Shown here: positions 42,442 through 50,619 of the stretch, piece by piece
Layout: each line of letters opens with the position of its first letter
Position numbering within the stretch: the stretch's first letter is position 1
DNA from: Paenibacillus ginsengihumi DSM 21568
GTDB taxonomy: Bacteria; Bacillota; Bacilli; Paenibacillales; NBRC-103111
Assembly (NCBI RefSeq): GCF_000380965.1
Contig: NZ_KB905565.1
Span: 1-64,000 of the forward strand
DNA length: 64,000 nt
Reading direction: 5' to 3'
Position numbers and translations under genes: made by a program
The notes under the pieces: model-generated
The model's database searches: none
What the model was told of the DNA's origin: nothing
What the model saw: only the letters and a program-made list of their open reading frames with translations

Positions 42442-43269
42442 TCAGCCGAGCAGCCGGCGCACACGCGCATCGAGCTCGACCGGAGAGAACGGCTTTCTGA
42501 CGACATCGGCGGCGCCCAGCTCGAAGCAATGGCTGACTTCATGCTCCAGCCCGAGCTCGGTCAGCACGACGATGCGGCACTGCTCCCGGTATGGGGCCTG
42601 GCGGATGCGGCGGATCAGCTGGAAGCCGTCGAGCGCCGGTAGCGTCAGTTCGGTCATCACGATGTCGGGCTTCACTGATTCGATCAGCCGGAGCGCTTCC
42701 AGGCCGTCCTGCGCCGGATGCACCTCATAGCCCTGCATGCCGAAGCGAACGTTCAGGAAATCCATCAGATCCGCATTCGTATCGGCCATCACGATGGAAG
42801 GGGGGCGCTTCTCGGCAGGCTGCCGGTAGTAGAGCGCGATATCCTGCTCCTCTTCGCCGGGAGCACAGAAGCGGGCCAGCAATTCCCGGAATGCCGCAGG
42901 CTCCGGGTCGGCGCTTTCGGGAAAGCTGGCAACGACAAGCCTTCCGGCAAGCAGCCCGGCGTGGTGCAGATAAGCCTTGACCGACAAGGCCAAATAATGG
43001 GCGAAAGCGAGCGAGCACCCCGGCAGCGCCACGGTCAGCGCGCCGCTCGCGGCGTCATAGCTCGGCAGCGCGGTCAGGCTGGCGTCTTCCAGGCGCAGCC
43101 GCGCCTGAAGCTCCAGCAGCGCAGCGGCGCCGGGTTCGCGGGCATGCGCCAGGATTACCCCGCAGCTTTGCGACGCTTCGGCCGCGCGGGCCACCTGCTG
43201 CAGCAGCGGGCCGATCGGCCCTGCCCCCGGCTCTGCGGCCAGACGCGGGGCGGAAAATGTTGCTTTCAT
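42442..43269 (-). CDS. pseudo-receiver protein with degenerate GGDEF-like N-domain
   Basis: 275 residues. The C-terminal third (about 157-275) is a response-regulator receiver: IVMADTNADLMDFL, PDIVMTELTLPALDG, IVVLTELG and VRKPFSPVEL. The phospho-acceptor Asp is replaced by Glu (E207), and only one of the usual acidic pair (D163) remains, while T237 and K259 are kept. This suggests a receiver locked in an active-like state. Residues 50-120 look like a worn GGDEF domain (SYDAASGALTVALPGCSLAF), an inference from pattern only. AAAGGAG is 10 nt from ATG 43269. It probably regulates the synthase encoded upstream in the operon. Confidence 0.78.
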   Translation of the reverse strand: MKATFSAPRLAAEPGAGPIGPLLQQVARAAEASQSCGVILAHAREPGAAALLELQARLRLEDASLTALPSYDAASGALTVALPGCSLAFAHYLALSVKAYLHHAGLLAGRLVVASFPESADPEPAAFRELLARFCAPGEEEQDIALYYRQPAEKRPPSIVMADTNADLMDFLNVRFGMQGYEVHPAQDGLEALRLIESVKPDIVMTELTLPALDGFQLIRRIRQAPYREQCRIVVLTELGLEHEVSHCFELGAADVVRKPFSPVELDARVRRLLG

Positions 43270-43565
43270 AAGATCATCGCTCCTTTGGTCGGAAAATAAG
43301 ATTTGCGGGGGCAACGGCGGCGTTATCCGGCCCGGCCAAGGGCCGTTATGGGAGGAGACGTCCGGCAGCGGCTGCCCCGCAGAGGCGCCTCGCAGCGGCG
43401 TGCCGCCCACGGCCCTCGCAGCGGCGTGCCGCCACGGCACGTCTTTGCGGTACGCCGCCACAGCCGATCGCGGGCGATCCCCGCAGCGGCCCGGCGCTAC
43501 AGCCCCTCGCTACAGCCCCTCGCTGCGGCCCTCCGCTGCCGAAACGTTTCTTTCACGCCAGCCGG
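43270..43565. repeat. GC-rich spacer with tandem direct repeats inside the EPS operon
   Basis: CCTCGCAGCGGCGTGCCGCC occurs at 43388-43407 and 43414-43433 (26-bp period), with a weaker third copy near 43457. CGCTACAGCCCCT occurs twice near 43495. It encodes nothing recognisable on either strand. It separates the synthase from the receiver gene by 296 nt, while other operon gaps are 15-30 nt. Confidence 0.7.
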
Positions 43566-45023
43566 TTATCCGAGCGCCTGCGCCTTGGCCGCGTTGGATT
43601 CCGCCTTCTTGCCCGGACGCGGGTCGTCATTCCAGCTGCGCCGCACCATATGTCCCCAGCTGTTGCTCTTGCGGACATATTCCAGATGGCCCTGCAGCTT
43701 CCACCAGGCGTTGAGCTGATCGAAGCTGATGGCCATAACCGCAGACCAGCCGATCATTCGCCACATGTCCCGGGCAGGGGTTCGGTTCGGGAAGGCCAGC
43801 TCCTCCATAACCATGGAGCCGCAGGTGAACACCAGCCCGATCAGGACGTTCGCCGCGAGGAAAGCGAGCACGATCGGCAGGCGCGTCATATCCATCAGCG
43901 CGTAGAGGACGAGCGCGGCCAGCCCGGTGATGCGGATATACGGGCTTAACGTTTCGTACACGATCGTGTACGGCAGCGCCAGCCAGCCGATCACTTTATA
44001 TTTGGGGAGAAACAGCAGTCTCCTGAAGCGTACTACATTCCATACGGTGCCGCGAATCCATCTGCGGCGCTGGGCGCCGAGCACGGCGAGCGTCTCTGGT
44101 GCCTGTGTCCAGCACACCGCATCCGGGCAAAAGAGAATGCGGTAAGGCTTGCCGCGCTCGAGCATGTATTGGTGCAGCTTCATGACGATGTTCATGTCTT
44201 CGCCGGGGCAATCCTCCTCGTAGCCCCCGACCTCGATCAAATAATCTTTGCGGAACAGGCCGAAGGCGCCGGAGACGATGAGCAGCCCGTTCATGGAGCT
44301 CCAGCCGAGCCGGCCGCCGAGAAAAGCCCGCATATATTCCACATACTGCATGGCAGCAAGGGGATTGCGGGGCAGGCGGGCCTGAAGCACCCGGCCGTTC
44401 TCGACGACGCTGCCGTTGGCGATGCGCACATTGCCGCCGACGGCGATATGCTGCTCGGGGTTCTCCATGTACACCTTGACCATGCGGATCAGGGCGTCCT
44501 TCTCCAGAATGGAGTCGGCGTCGATGGTCGCCACGAGCGGGAAGCGGGAGACATTGATGCCGGCATTGAGCGCATCAGCTTTGCCGCCGTTGTCTTTGTC
44601 GATGACGACCAGCTTCGGATATTGCGGATTGCGATACACCTGCTTGACAGACTTGCAGGCGAGCAGCCGGCGAAACCCGGCCTGCCGGGAGCGGCGCAGC
44701 CCGAAAGCCTCGATCAGCACCTCGAGCGTCCGGTCACGCGAGCCGTCATTGACGACGACGACCTCATAGACCGGAAACTCCAGCGTCATCAAAGAACGGA
44801 CGCTTTCGATGATCGTCAGCTCCTCGTTATACGCCGGCACCAGAATCGAGACCGGAGGGACGTGCTCCGAGCCGGCCATCTCTGGGAAGCGGGAATGCGT
44901 CGAGCTCTTGAGCTGGGCCGTCATTCGCCTGCAGGATACCGCCATGATAAGCAGATACAGCAGGCCGGAGCCGGCGACCAGCCAGGCGGCCGTAATTCCG
45001 TAATACAGTAAAAAGTCTCTCAT
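43566..45023 (-). CDS. processive family-2 glycosyltransferase (PgaC/IcaA-like exopolysaccharide synthase)
   Basis: Membrane GT2 that polymerises a sugar from UDP-donor and extrudes the chain. N-terminal helix (residues about 6-28), then the GT-A domain: VSILVPAYNEE, VVVNDGSRD, KDNGGKADALN, TIDADS, the GED acceptor region (PGEDMNIV) and the Q-R-R-R-W processivity motif (GAQRRRWIRGTVWN), followed by four or five C-terminal helices. This domain order matches poly-N-acetylglucosamine synthases. An adjacent glmS points to an amino-sugar polymer. AGGAGAG precedes ATG 45023. A poly-Glc or hyaluronan-like product is the alternative. Confidence 0.88.
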   Translation of the reverse strand: MRDFLLYYGITAAWLVAGSGLLYLLIMAVSCRRMTAQLKSSTHSRFPEMAGSEHVPPVSILVPAYNEELTIIESVRSLMTLEFPVYEVVVVNDGSRDRTLEVLIEAFGLRRSRQAGFRRLLACKSVKQVYRNPQYPKLVVIDKDNGGKADALNAGINVSRFPLVATIDADSILEKDALIRMVKVYMENPEQHIAVGGNVRIANGSVVENGRVLQARLPRNPLAAMQYVEYMRAFLGGRLGWSSMNGLLIVSGAFGLFRKDYLIEVGGYEEDCPGEDMNIVMKLHQYMLERGKPYRILFCPDAVCWTQAPETLAVLGAQRRRWIRGTVWNVVRFRRLLFLPKYKVIGWLALPYTIVYETLSPYIRITGLAALVLYALMDMTRLPIVLAFLAANVLIGLVFTCGSMVMEELAFPNRTPARDMWRMIGWSAVMAISFDQLNAWWKLQGHLEYVRKSNSWGHMVRRSWNDDPRPGKKAESNAAKAQALG

Positions 45024-45046
45024 CCTACTCTCCTCTTTGTCCGAAC

Positions 45047-46267
45047 TCAGCCGGTCCGCCGGCGGTCTATATCGGGCTGGGCGGGCGGCTCTGCGCTGGC
45101 CGGCGCATACACTTCGCCAAGCACGCTTTGATAGATTCGGGACAGCCTGTTGAAATGCGCGGCGTGCGGCAGCTCACGGGCGGCGGCAGCGGCGGAGCGG
45201 TCCAGCTCCTGGCGGGCGGCTTCCCGGGCGATCTCCGCGGCGAGGACGTTCTCCCCGTCCGCGGCCGCCTCGCACAGCAGCAGGAAACCGTCCGGACCGA
45301 GCCTGGACAAGCCTCTGGCGCTGTAATGCCGCACCCACCAGCTGTCGTCCTTCAAGCCTTGCCGCAGTTCTCCGAGGAAATGAGGGCGCATGAGCTCGCC
45401 GGCCGCCTTGGCCGCCATGGCCCGGATCTGCCAATCGGGGTGGCGCATGAGCTGGGTCAGGCGTGCGGAAGACAGCAGATGGGGGGCAGCCAAAAGCAGC
45501 TTGGACGCTTTAATCCGCACCTCCTTGTGCCCGGACGCGAGCAGCTTCTCCAGCCTCGGATAGGCGGCAGGAATATAGCGGCTGCCGCTCAGACCAGTCA
45601 GCGCCAGCGCCGTCAGAGCCTCGTTCTCCGACTCCAGCAGCTTGGCATAGAACGGGATAAGGTCGAGAGACGAGGAGGCCAAAATATCGGCGATGAGCTG
45701 GAGGGAAGCGGGGTGCGTCCTGACAAGCTGCTCGGCCAGACGGTGCAGCTCGTCCGCATTGCGGGCGCACTTGGCGGCAGCCCGGGCCACGACGAAGGAG
45801 GTGCTGTCGCGCTCCCGCTCAAAGAGCGCCAGCAGCGGCTCGAAGCCGTCCGCGGCGCGCATGACGCCGAGGTGATACGCGGCATCGATGCGCACGCCGT
45901 GCTGGCTGCTGCCTAGCCGCCGCTTCTCCGCCTCGACCAAGCCAAGCTCGCGGCACAGCTCTGTCAGCTTGCGCCGCTGCGGCCCGCCGATCGTCTCGAT
46001 CCACTCCAGCAGCTTGCCGCGGATGGCCGCAAGCTCGCCTGGCTGAAGCGGCCCGGGAGGCTTCTGCAGCGGTTCCGGACGGTCGATGCTGGCGCTCAAA
46101 TAAGCGAAGTAGTCCCGCAGCCTGCTTAAGGAGCGGGCCCTCTCGGCCGCTGTCCGCGCGTGCCGCGCCCTGAGCGCCAGCAGCAGGGCGATGCCTCCTG
46201 CGGTCATGGCGGACAGCACTCCCAGCACGGCTACAACAGGCGTCAATTCGTCCATGGTCGACGGCAT
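45047..46267 (-). CDS. membrane-anchored HEAT-repeat protein of the EPS operon
   Basis: One N-terminal transmembrane helix (VVAVLGVLSAMTAGGIALLLAL), a charged linker, then about 300 residues of alpha-helical HEAT repeats (for example HGVRIDAAYHLGVMRAADGF, SLDLIPFYAKLLESENEALT, DWQIRAMAAKAAGEL, DSWWVRHYSARGLSRLGPDG). Such repeats form curved protein-binding scaffolds. Placed between glmS and the synthase, it may assemble or regulate the synthase in the membrane, replacing the BcsB- or PgaD-type partner. AAAGGAGG stands before ATG 46267. No enzyme activity is expected. Confidence 0.82.
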   Translation of the reverse strand: MPSTMDELTPVVAVLGVLSAMTAGGIALLLALRARHARTAAERARSLSRLRDYFAYLSASIDRPEPLQKPPGPLQPGELAAIRGKLLEWIETIGGPQRRKLTELCRELGLVEAEKRRLGSSQHGVRIDAAYHLGVMRAADGFEPLLALFERERDSTSFVVARAAAKCARNADELHRLAEQLVRTHPASLQLIADILASSSLDLIPFYAKLLESENEALTALALTGLSGSRYIPAAYPRLEKLLASGHKEVRIKASKLLLAAPHLLSSARLTQLMRHPDWQIRAMAAKAAGELMRPHFLGELRQGLKDDSWWVRHYSARGLSRLGPDGFLLLCEAAADGENVLAAEIAREAARQELDRSAAAAARELPHAAHFNRLSRIYQSVLGEVYAPASAEPPAQPDIDRRRTG

Positions 46268-46283
46268 CGCAGTCGCCTCCTTT

Positions 46284-48113
46284 TTATTCGACGGTCACGC
46301 TTTTCGCCAGATTGCGCGGCTTGTCCACGTCGTTTCCGCGCGCCAGCGCCGCATAGTAAGCGAGCAGCTGCAGCGGAATGGCGGCCAGCGCCGGAGACAG
46401 CAGGGCGTGGCTGCGGGGAACATAGACGACCCGATCGGCTGCTTTGGCAAGCTCCGTGTCCCCTTCGGGAGCGATGCCGATGACATAGGCGCCGCGCGCT
46501 TTAACTTCCTTAATATTGCCGATCGTCTTCTCCAGCAGCGAATCCTGGAGCGCAACTGCTACAACCGGCGTGCCGTCCTCGATCAGCGCCAGCGAGCCGT
46601 GCTTCAATTCGCCAGCAGGATAGGCCTCCGAATGAATATAGGACATTTCCTTCAGCTTGAGCGACGCCTCCAGCGCCGCCGCGTAATCGAGCCCGCGCCC
46701 GATGAAAAACAGATGCTCGCACCCGGCGATATTCGCCGCCAGCTCCTGCAGCAGGCCCGCCCCGGCCAGCGTCTCCCCGGCTTGCAGCGGCAGCTTCTCC
46801 AGCATGGCCAGCAGCTCCGCGCTGTCGGACGGGTCCATCGTCCCCAGGCGATCCGCGAGATAGATGGCGAGCAAATAAAGCGCGATCAGCTGAGACGTGT
46901 ACGCTTTGGTGGAAGCGACCGCGATCTCCGGGCCGGCCATCGTGAAGAGGACGGCGTCGGCCTCGCGGGCTGCGGAGCTGCCTACGACGTTGGTAATCGC
47001 GATGACGCGCGCGCCGAGCGTGCGGGCCTCCTTCATGGCGGCCAGCGTGTCCGCCGTTTCGCCTGACTGGCTGACGGCGACGACCAAGGTATGCTCGTCC
47101 GCGAGCGGAGAGCGGTAGCGGTATTCCGAAGCGACCTCCGCCTCGACCGGAATGCGCGTCAGCCGCTCGATGGCCGCCTTGCCGACGAGCGCGGCGTGAT
47201 AAGCGGTGCCGCAGGCGACCAGGTGAATCCGGCGGACCTGCCGCGGGTCGAAGCCTGACGCTTCAAGCTCGGGAAGAACGACGGCCTGCCGCCCGGAATC
47301 GATCCGGCCGCGCAGCGTATCCCGGAAGGCGCGGGGCTGCTCGTGAATCTCCTTCAGCATGAAATGCTCGTAGCCGTCTTTTTCCGCCATCGCCAAATCC
47401 CACTCGATGCGAAACGGCTGTCTGGCGATAAAATTGCCCTCCAGCGTCATCAGCTCGGCGCCGTCCCGGGTGAGCACAGCCATCTCTCCGTCGTTGAGAA
47501 TGTACACGTCGCGGGTATACTCCAGAATGGCCGGGATATCGGAGCCGATGAAATGCTCGTCCTCGCCGACGCCGATAATGAGCGGGCTGGCCCAGCGGAC
47601 GGCGATCAGCTTGTCCGGCTCATGCTCGGACAGCACCGCGATGGCGTAGGCGCCGCGGAGGCGGGCAACCGCCCGTCTCACCGCTTGCACGAGATCGCCT
47701 TCGTAATAACGGGCAATCAGATGGGAGATGACCTCGGTGTCCGTTTCGGAGACGAATGTGCAGCCGAGCGCTTCCAGCTCTTCCTTTAATGAAAGATGAT
47801 TCTCGATAATGCCGTTGTGCACGACGGATATTTTCGTCTCAATGTCCGTATGGGGGTGGGAATTGACGTCCGACGGCTTGCCGTGCGTCGCCCAGCGGGT
47901 ATGTCCGATGCCGGCGGAGCCGACCAGCGGCGCGTCTTGCAACCGGGACTCCAGCTCGCTGATGCGCCCCTTCGATTTGCAAATATGAAGTCCTTGAGCG
48001 GTATGTACCGCAACGCCGGCGGAATCGTATCCGCGATACTCCAATTTTTTCAGCCCGTTAAGCAATACGGACTGCGAATTTCGTTTGCCGATATAACCGA
48101 CAATTCCGCACAT
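46284..48113 (-). CDS. glmS: glutamine-fructose-6-phosphate aminotransferase (GlmS)
   Basis: Makes glucosamine 6-phosphate from fructose 6-phosphate and glutamine, the first step to UDP-GlcNAc. Class II glutaminase domain with Cys2 nucleophile (MCGIVGYIG), HTRWATHG, NGIIENH and a C-terminal double SIS isomerase domain (VACGTAYHA, SQSGETADT, GRGLDYAAALEASLKLKE, final KSVTVE). The 609-residue length is complete. It starts only 15 nt after the sinR-like stop codon, so there is no room for the glmS ribozyme that precedes the housekeeping copy in Bacillales. This implies a second, pathway-dedicated copy under the operon promoter. Confidence 0.95.
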   Translation of the reverse strand: MCGIVGYIGKRNSQSVLLNGLKKLEYRGYDSAGVAVHTAQGLHICKSKGRISELESRLQDAPLVGSAGIGHTRWATHGKPSDVNSHPHTDIETKISVVHNGIIENHLSLKEELEALGCTFVSETDTEVISHLIARYYEGDLVQAVRRAVARLRGAYAIAVLSEHEPDKLIAVRWASPLIIGVGEDEHFIGSDIPAILEYTRDVYILNDGEMAVLTRDGAELMTLEGNFIARQPFRIEWDLAMAEKDGYEHFMLKEIHEQPRAFRDTLRGRIDSGRQAVVLPELEASGFDPRQVRRIHLVACGTAYHAALVGKAAIERLTRIPVEAEVASEYRYRSPLADEHTLVVAVSQSGETADTLAAMKEARTLGARVIAITNVVGSSAAREADAVLFTMAGPEIAVASTKAYTSQLIALYLLAIYLADRLGTMDPSDSAELLAMLEKLPLQAGETLAGAGLLQELAANIAGCEHLFFIGRGLDYAAALEASLKLKEMSYIHSEAYPAGELKHGSLALIEDGTPVVAVALQDSLLEKTIGNIKEVKARGAYVIGIAPEGDTELAKAADRVVYVPRSHALLSPALAAIPLQLLAYYAALARGNDVDKPRNLAKSVTVE

Positions 48114-48128
48114 AATCGTTATTCCTCC

Positions 48129-48461
48129 TCATTCTGCGTTCCGGCTTTTATGCCGCTTCCGAACGGCGATCATGCTGCGCAGCTCCTCGCGGCTGATGCC
48201 GGAATCGAGCGCTTCGCTGAACAGCTCGTACCAGGCCTGCTTCGTCAGGGGGTCCGTCTTCTGCGCTTGCGGATAAACCAGTTCCTCCAGAGAAACCTCG
48301 AGAACGCCAGCGATTTTGGCGAGCAGATGGACAGATGGATTGGAATGAATGTCCCGTTCCATCGTGCTGAGATAGGACTTGGCCACACCTGCGGCTTCCG
48401 CCAGCTCGGAAAGCGACAGCCCCCTTTCCTTGCGCAGCTCCCTCACACGCTTTCCCAACAT
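48129..48461 (-). CDS. SinR/SlrR-like regulator, first gene of the EPS operon
   Basis: 110-residue paralogue of the SinR at 39.5 kb: Xre HTH (MLGKRVRELRKERGLSLSEL, AEAAGVAKSYLSTMERDIHS) and a SinI-type C-terminal segment (AWYELFSEALDSGISREELR). AAAGGACC precedes ATG 48461; a longer frame upstream lacks a ribosome binding site. It likely autoregulates the operon through the GTTCTYT boxes just upstream and may form mixed dimers with SinR or respond to SinI, as SlrR does in Bacillus. That last point is inference. Confidence 0.85.
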   Translation of the reverse strand: MLGKRVRELRKERGLSLSELAEAAGVAKSYLSTMERDIHSNPSVHLLAKIAGVLEVSLEELVYPQAQKTDPLTKQAWYELFSEALDSGISREELRSMIAVRKRHKSRNAE

Positions 48462-48575
48462 GTCGATCGGTCCTTTGCGTAAAATCTTGGGTTCCCGCAA
48501 AGCATAGGGTGGCCTTGCCAGCTTCGCCTCACTTTGTGGGGATGCACCGCATTCGAGCGATGGGCGCCAATCGTT

Positions 48576-48732
48576 GTTCTTTAATTGTTCCTTATAACGA
48601 ACGGACACAACGAAGTATACCACTTGATTCTGAAAATGAAAAATCCAATGAAAGGCATTTGTTTCGTTTTAGAGAACAAAAAACGCGGTTATTCTTCTTT
48701 TTTCGCCAAAATGCGTCGCAATGTTGTTCTTT
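48576..48732. promoter_or_regulatory. cluster of SinR-type boxes and the EPS operon promoter
   Basis: Sites matching the SinR consensus GTTCTYT: GTTCTTT at 48576-48582 and 48726-48732, GTTCTCT on the minus strand at 48677-48671. A dyad GTTCCTTATAACGAAC at 48587-48602 is a weaker match. The minus-strand promoter has an extended -10 TGGTATACT (-10 hexamer 48619-48614), so the first boxes sit at about +5 to +30. The 48726 box lies about 20 bp upstream of the plus-strand TATAAT (48753-48758) of the divergent UbiA operon. Confidence 0.65.
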
Positions 48733-48816
48733 ATAGTGAATATTCCATTCGTTATAATGAATGGCGTGACAGGCGCTCCCCGTCTGTTGACCCTTACCGA
48801 AAAAGGAGAATCGGTT

Positions 48817-49728
48817 ATGGATCCTTGGAAAGCGGATGTCAAAATTAAAGGAGGTGAGAGCAAAGCCTTTCCTCCTGCGGTCTTCCTGCAGCTGATGCGG
48901 CCCCGGCAATGGAGCAAAAATGTGCTTGTCTTCGCAGCGCTGATTTTTTCCATCCGCTCCGCCGACCTGTTCATGCTGGGGCAGGCCGTGATCGGGTTTG
49001 TGCTGTTTTGCCTTGTTTCGAGCTGCGTGTATATTTTGAACGATTACGTCGACCGGGAGCGGGACCGGCTGCATCCGGAGAAGAAGAACCGGCCGCTGGC
49101 TTGCGGGGCGATTAACCCCCATGGGGCTTTGCTGTGCGGTCTCGTGCTGCTGGCCGTCTGCCTCTGGTTCGCCTTCCGGTTCCATCTCGCGTTCGGCGGA
49201 GTGCTCGCGCTGTATTTTGTGCTGAACGTCTTATATTCCTTGCGGCTTAAGCATATCGTAATTGCCGACGTGCTTGTCGTTGCGCTGGGATTCGTGCTGC
49301 GGGCCGTCGGCGGCGGACTGGTGATCGATGTGCCATTGACCCCTTGGTTCCTTCTGTGCACCATGCTGCTGGCGCTGTTTCTGGCGATCGGCAAGCGGCG
49401 TCACGAGCTGTATTTGCTGCAAGCGGATCAAACGGCGCACCGCAAGGTGCTGAAGTATTATTCCATGGAAATGCTGAATCAGATGTCGGCGATCGTGACG
49501 ACGGCTACCATTATGAGCTATGCTCTGTTCACGTTTACGTCGGGCCGTTCCGTTCATTTGATGTGGACCCTCATTTTCGTGCTGTACGGGATGTTCCGCT
49601 ATTTGTATCTCATTCATATGGAAGGCAAAGGCGGGCGGCCGGAAAAGGTGCTGCTGGAGGACAGGCATATTTTGCTGACGGTCGTGCTGTACGGTTTTTC
49701 CGTCGCCTTCATATTGCTGTATTTATAA
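48817..49728 (+). CDS. UbiA-family prenyltransferase (decaprenyl-phosphate phosphoribosyltransferase-like)
   Basis: Polytopic membrane enzyme (about eight or nine helices, 303 residues). The first Asp-rich motif reads NDYVDRERDRLHPEKKNRPL and the ends LMRPRQWSKNVLVFA fit the subgroup of Mycobacterium Rv3806c, which joins phosphoribosyl pyrophosphate to a polyprenyl phosphate, rather than ubiquinone or menaquinone synthases. AAAAGGAGA precedes ATG 48817. It is the first gene of an operon with a small flippase-like protein, a PAP2 phosphatase and a GT-C transferase. The -10 TATAAT (48753) sits next to a SinR-type box. Confidence 0.85.
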   Translation: MDPWKADVKIKGGESKAFPPAVFLQLMRPRQWSKNVLVFAALIFSIRSADLFMLGQAVIGFVLFCLVSSCVYILNDYVDRERDRLHPEKKNRPLACGAINPHGALLCGLVLLAVCLWFAFRFHLAFGGVLALYFVLNVLYSLRLKHIVIADVLVVALGFVLRAVGGGLVIDVPLTPWFLLCTMLLALFLAIGKRRHELYLLQADQTAHRKVLKYYSMEMLNQMSAIVTTATIMSYALFTFTSGRSVHLMWTLIFVLYGMFRYLYLIHMEGKGGRPEKVLLEDRHILLTVVLYGFSVAFILLYL

Positions 49729-49744
49729 CTCGGGGAGGAACCGC

Positions 49745-50107
49745 ATGATCTTGAAGTATTTGTGGCTGGCCGCTTCGATCGTGCTCGGAGCCGCCGGACA
49801 AATATTAATGAAATGGGGCGTCGAATCGCTGCAGCTGCGGGGCATGCCGTCGTTCTCATGGTCCGGCCTTGCGACATTCGCCCCGGTGGCGGCGGGACTG
49901 GCGAGCTACGCACTCAGCTCCGTGTTCTGGCTGCTGGCGCTGCGGCAGTTTCCGCTCAGCACGGCTTATCCGATGGTCAGCCTGAGCTACATTATCGTCA
50001 TGATTTGCGGCAGCCTGTTGTTCCAGGAACCGGTCTCGGCCCAGCACTGGTTCGGCGCGGCGTTCATTGGCGTCGGCGTGCTGCTGATCGCCCGGGCGGG
50101 AGCATGA
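49745..50107 (+). CDS. small EamA/SMR-type membrane protein (ArnE-like flippase candidate)
   Basis: 120 residues with four transmembrane helices and the pattern of single-domain EamA/SMR proteins (AAGQILMKWGVESL; FWLLALRQFPLSTAYPMVSLSYIIV; FGAAFIGVGVLLIARAG). In ArnE/ArnF such proteins flip undecaprenyl-phosphate aminoarabinose across the membrane. Its place between a polyprenyl-phosphate pentosyl synthase and a GT-C suggests the same job; a drug exporter is less likely. GGGGAGGAA precedes ATG 49745; the gap to the upstream gene is 16 nt. Confidence 0.8.
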   Translation: MILKYLWLAASIVLGAAGQILMKWGVESLQLRGMPSFSWSGLATFAPVAAGLASYALSSVFWLLALRQFPLSTAYPMVSLSYIIVMICGSLLFQEPVSAQHWFGAAFIGVGVLLIARAGA

Positions 50108-50147
50108 GGTCAGCCGGATTCAGAATGAAGCGGGAGGAAAGAAGCCG

Positions 50148-50582
50148 ATGGAGCTATTTCCAGGACTTATATATCCGGCGTTGCCTGCGGCGGCCTGGTT
50201 CGCGTCGGGCACGCTGAAATATGCCGTCAACCGGGTTCGCTACGGCCGGAGGGCCAACGAACTGATCGGCAATGGCGGCTTTCCGAGCACGCACACCTCG
50301 ATCGTCGCCTCCATGGCGATGCTGATCGGCTTCGATCAAGGCTGGGGCTCGCCGCTATTCGGCCTGGCGGTTGCCGTCACGTTCATCGTCGTGATCGATG
50401 CGCTCGGCATTCGCCGGGCTGTCGGCGAGGCAGCCAAGCGGATCAACGCGCTGTCGGCCGGGCTGGCAGCAGGGGCGGAGACGGCACGGCTGCGCGAGCG
50501 GCAAGGGCATACGCGCCTCGAGGTGCTCGGCGGCCTCGGCGTCGGATTGGCGCTCGGCTGGGCGGGTTCGCTGCTGCTCTGA
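50148..50582 (+). CDS. divergent PAP2-family phosphatase (DUF212, YuiD-like)
   Basis: 144 residues with the family's motifs GGFPSTHTS (about residues 43-51), IDALGIRRAVGEAAKRIN and RQGHTRLEVLGG and several membrane helices. In mycobacteria the PAP2-type Rv3807c removes the 5-phosphate from decaprenyl phosphoribose. A similar dephosphorylation of the UbiA product fits this operon. GGGAGGAAAG stands before ATG 50148. Gap to the upstream gene 40 nt. Activity has not been shown for DUF212 members in general. Confidence 0.82.
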   Translation: MELFPGLIYPALPAAAWFASGTLKYAVNRVRYGRRANELIGNGGFPSTHTSIVASMAMLIGFDQGWGSPLFGLAVAVTFIVVIDALGIRRAVGEAAKRINALSAGLAAGAETARLRERQGHTRLEVLGGLGVGLALGWAGSLLL

Positions 50583-50619
50583 CGCTGCAATATTTAGAAG
50601 AATGTGGGGAGAAGGCCGA

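Noticed and set aside
48114-48128. glmS ribozyme
   Set aside because: Only 15 nt lie between the genes, far too little for the ribozyme.
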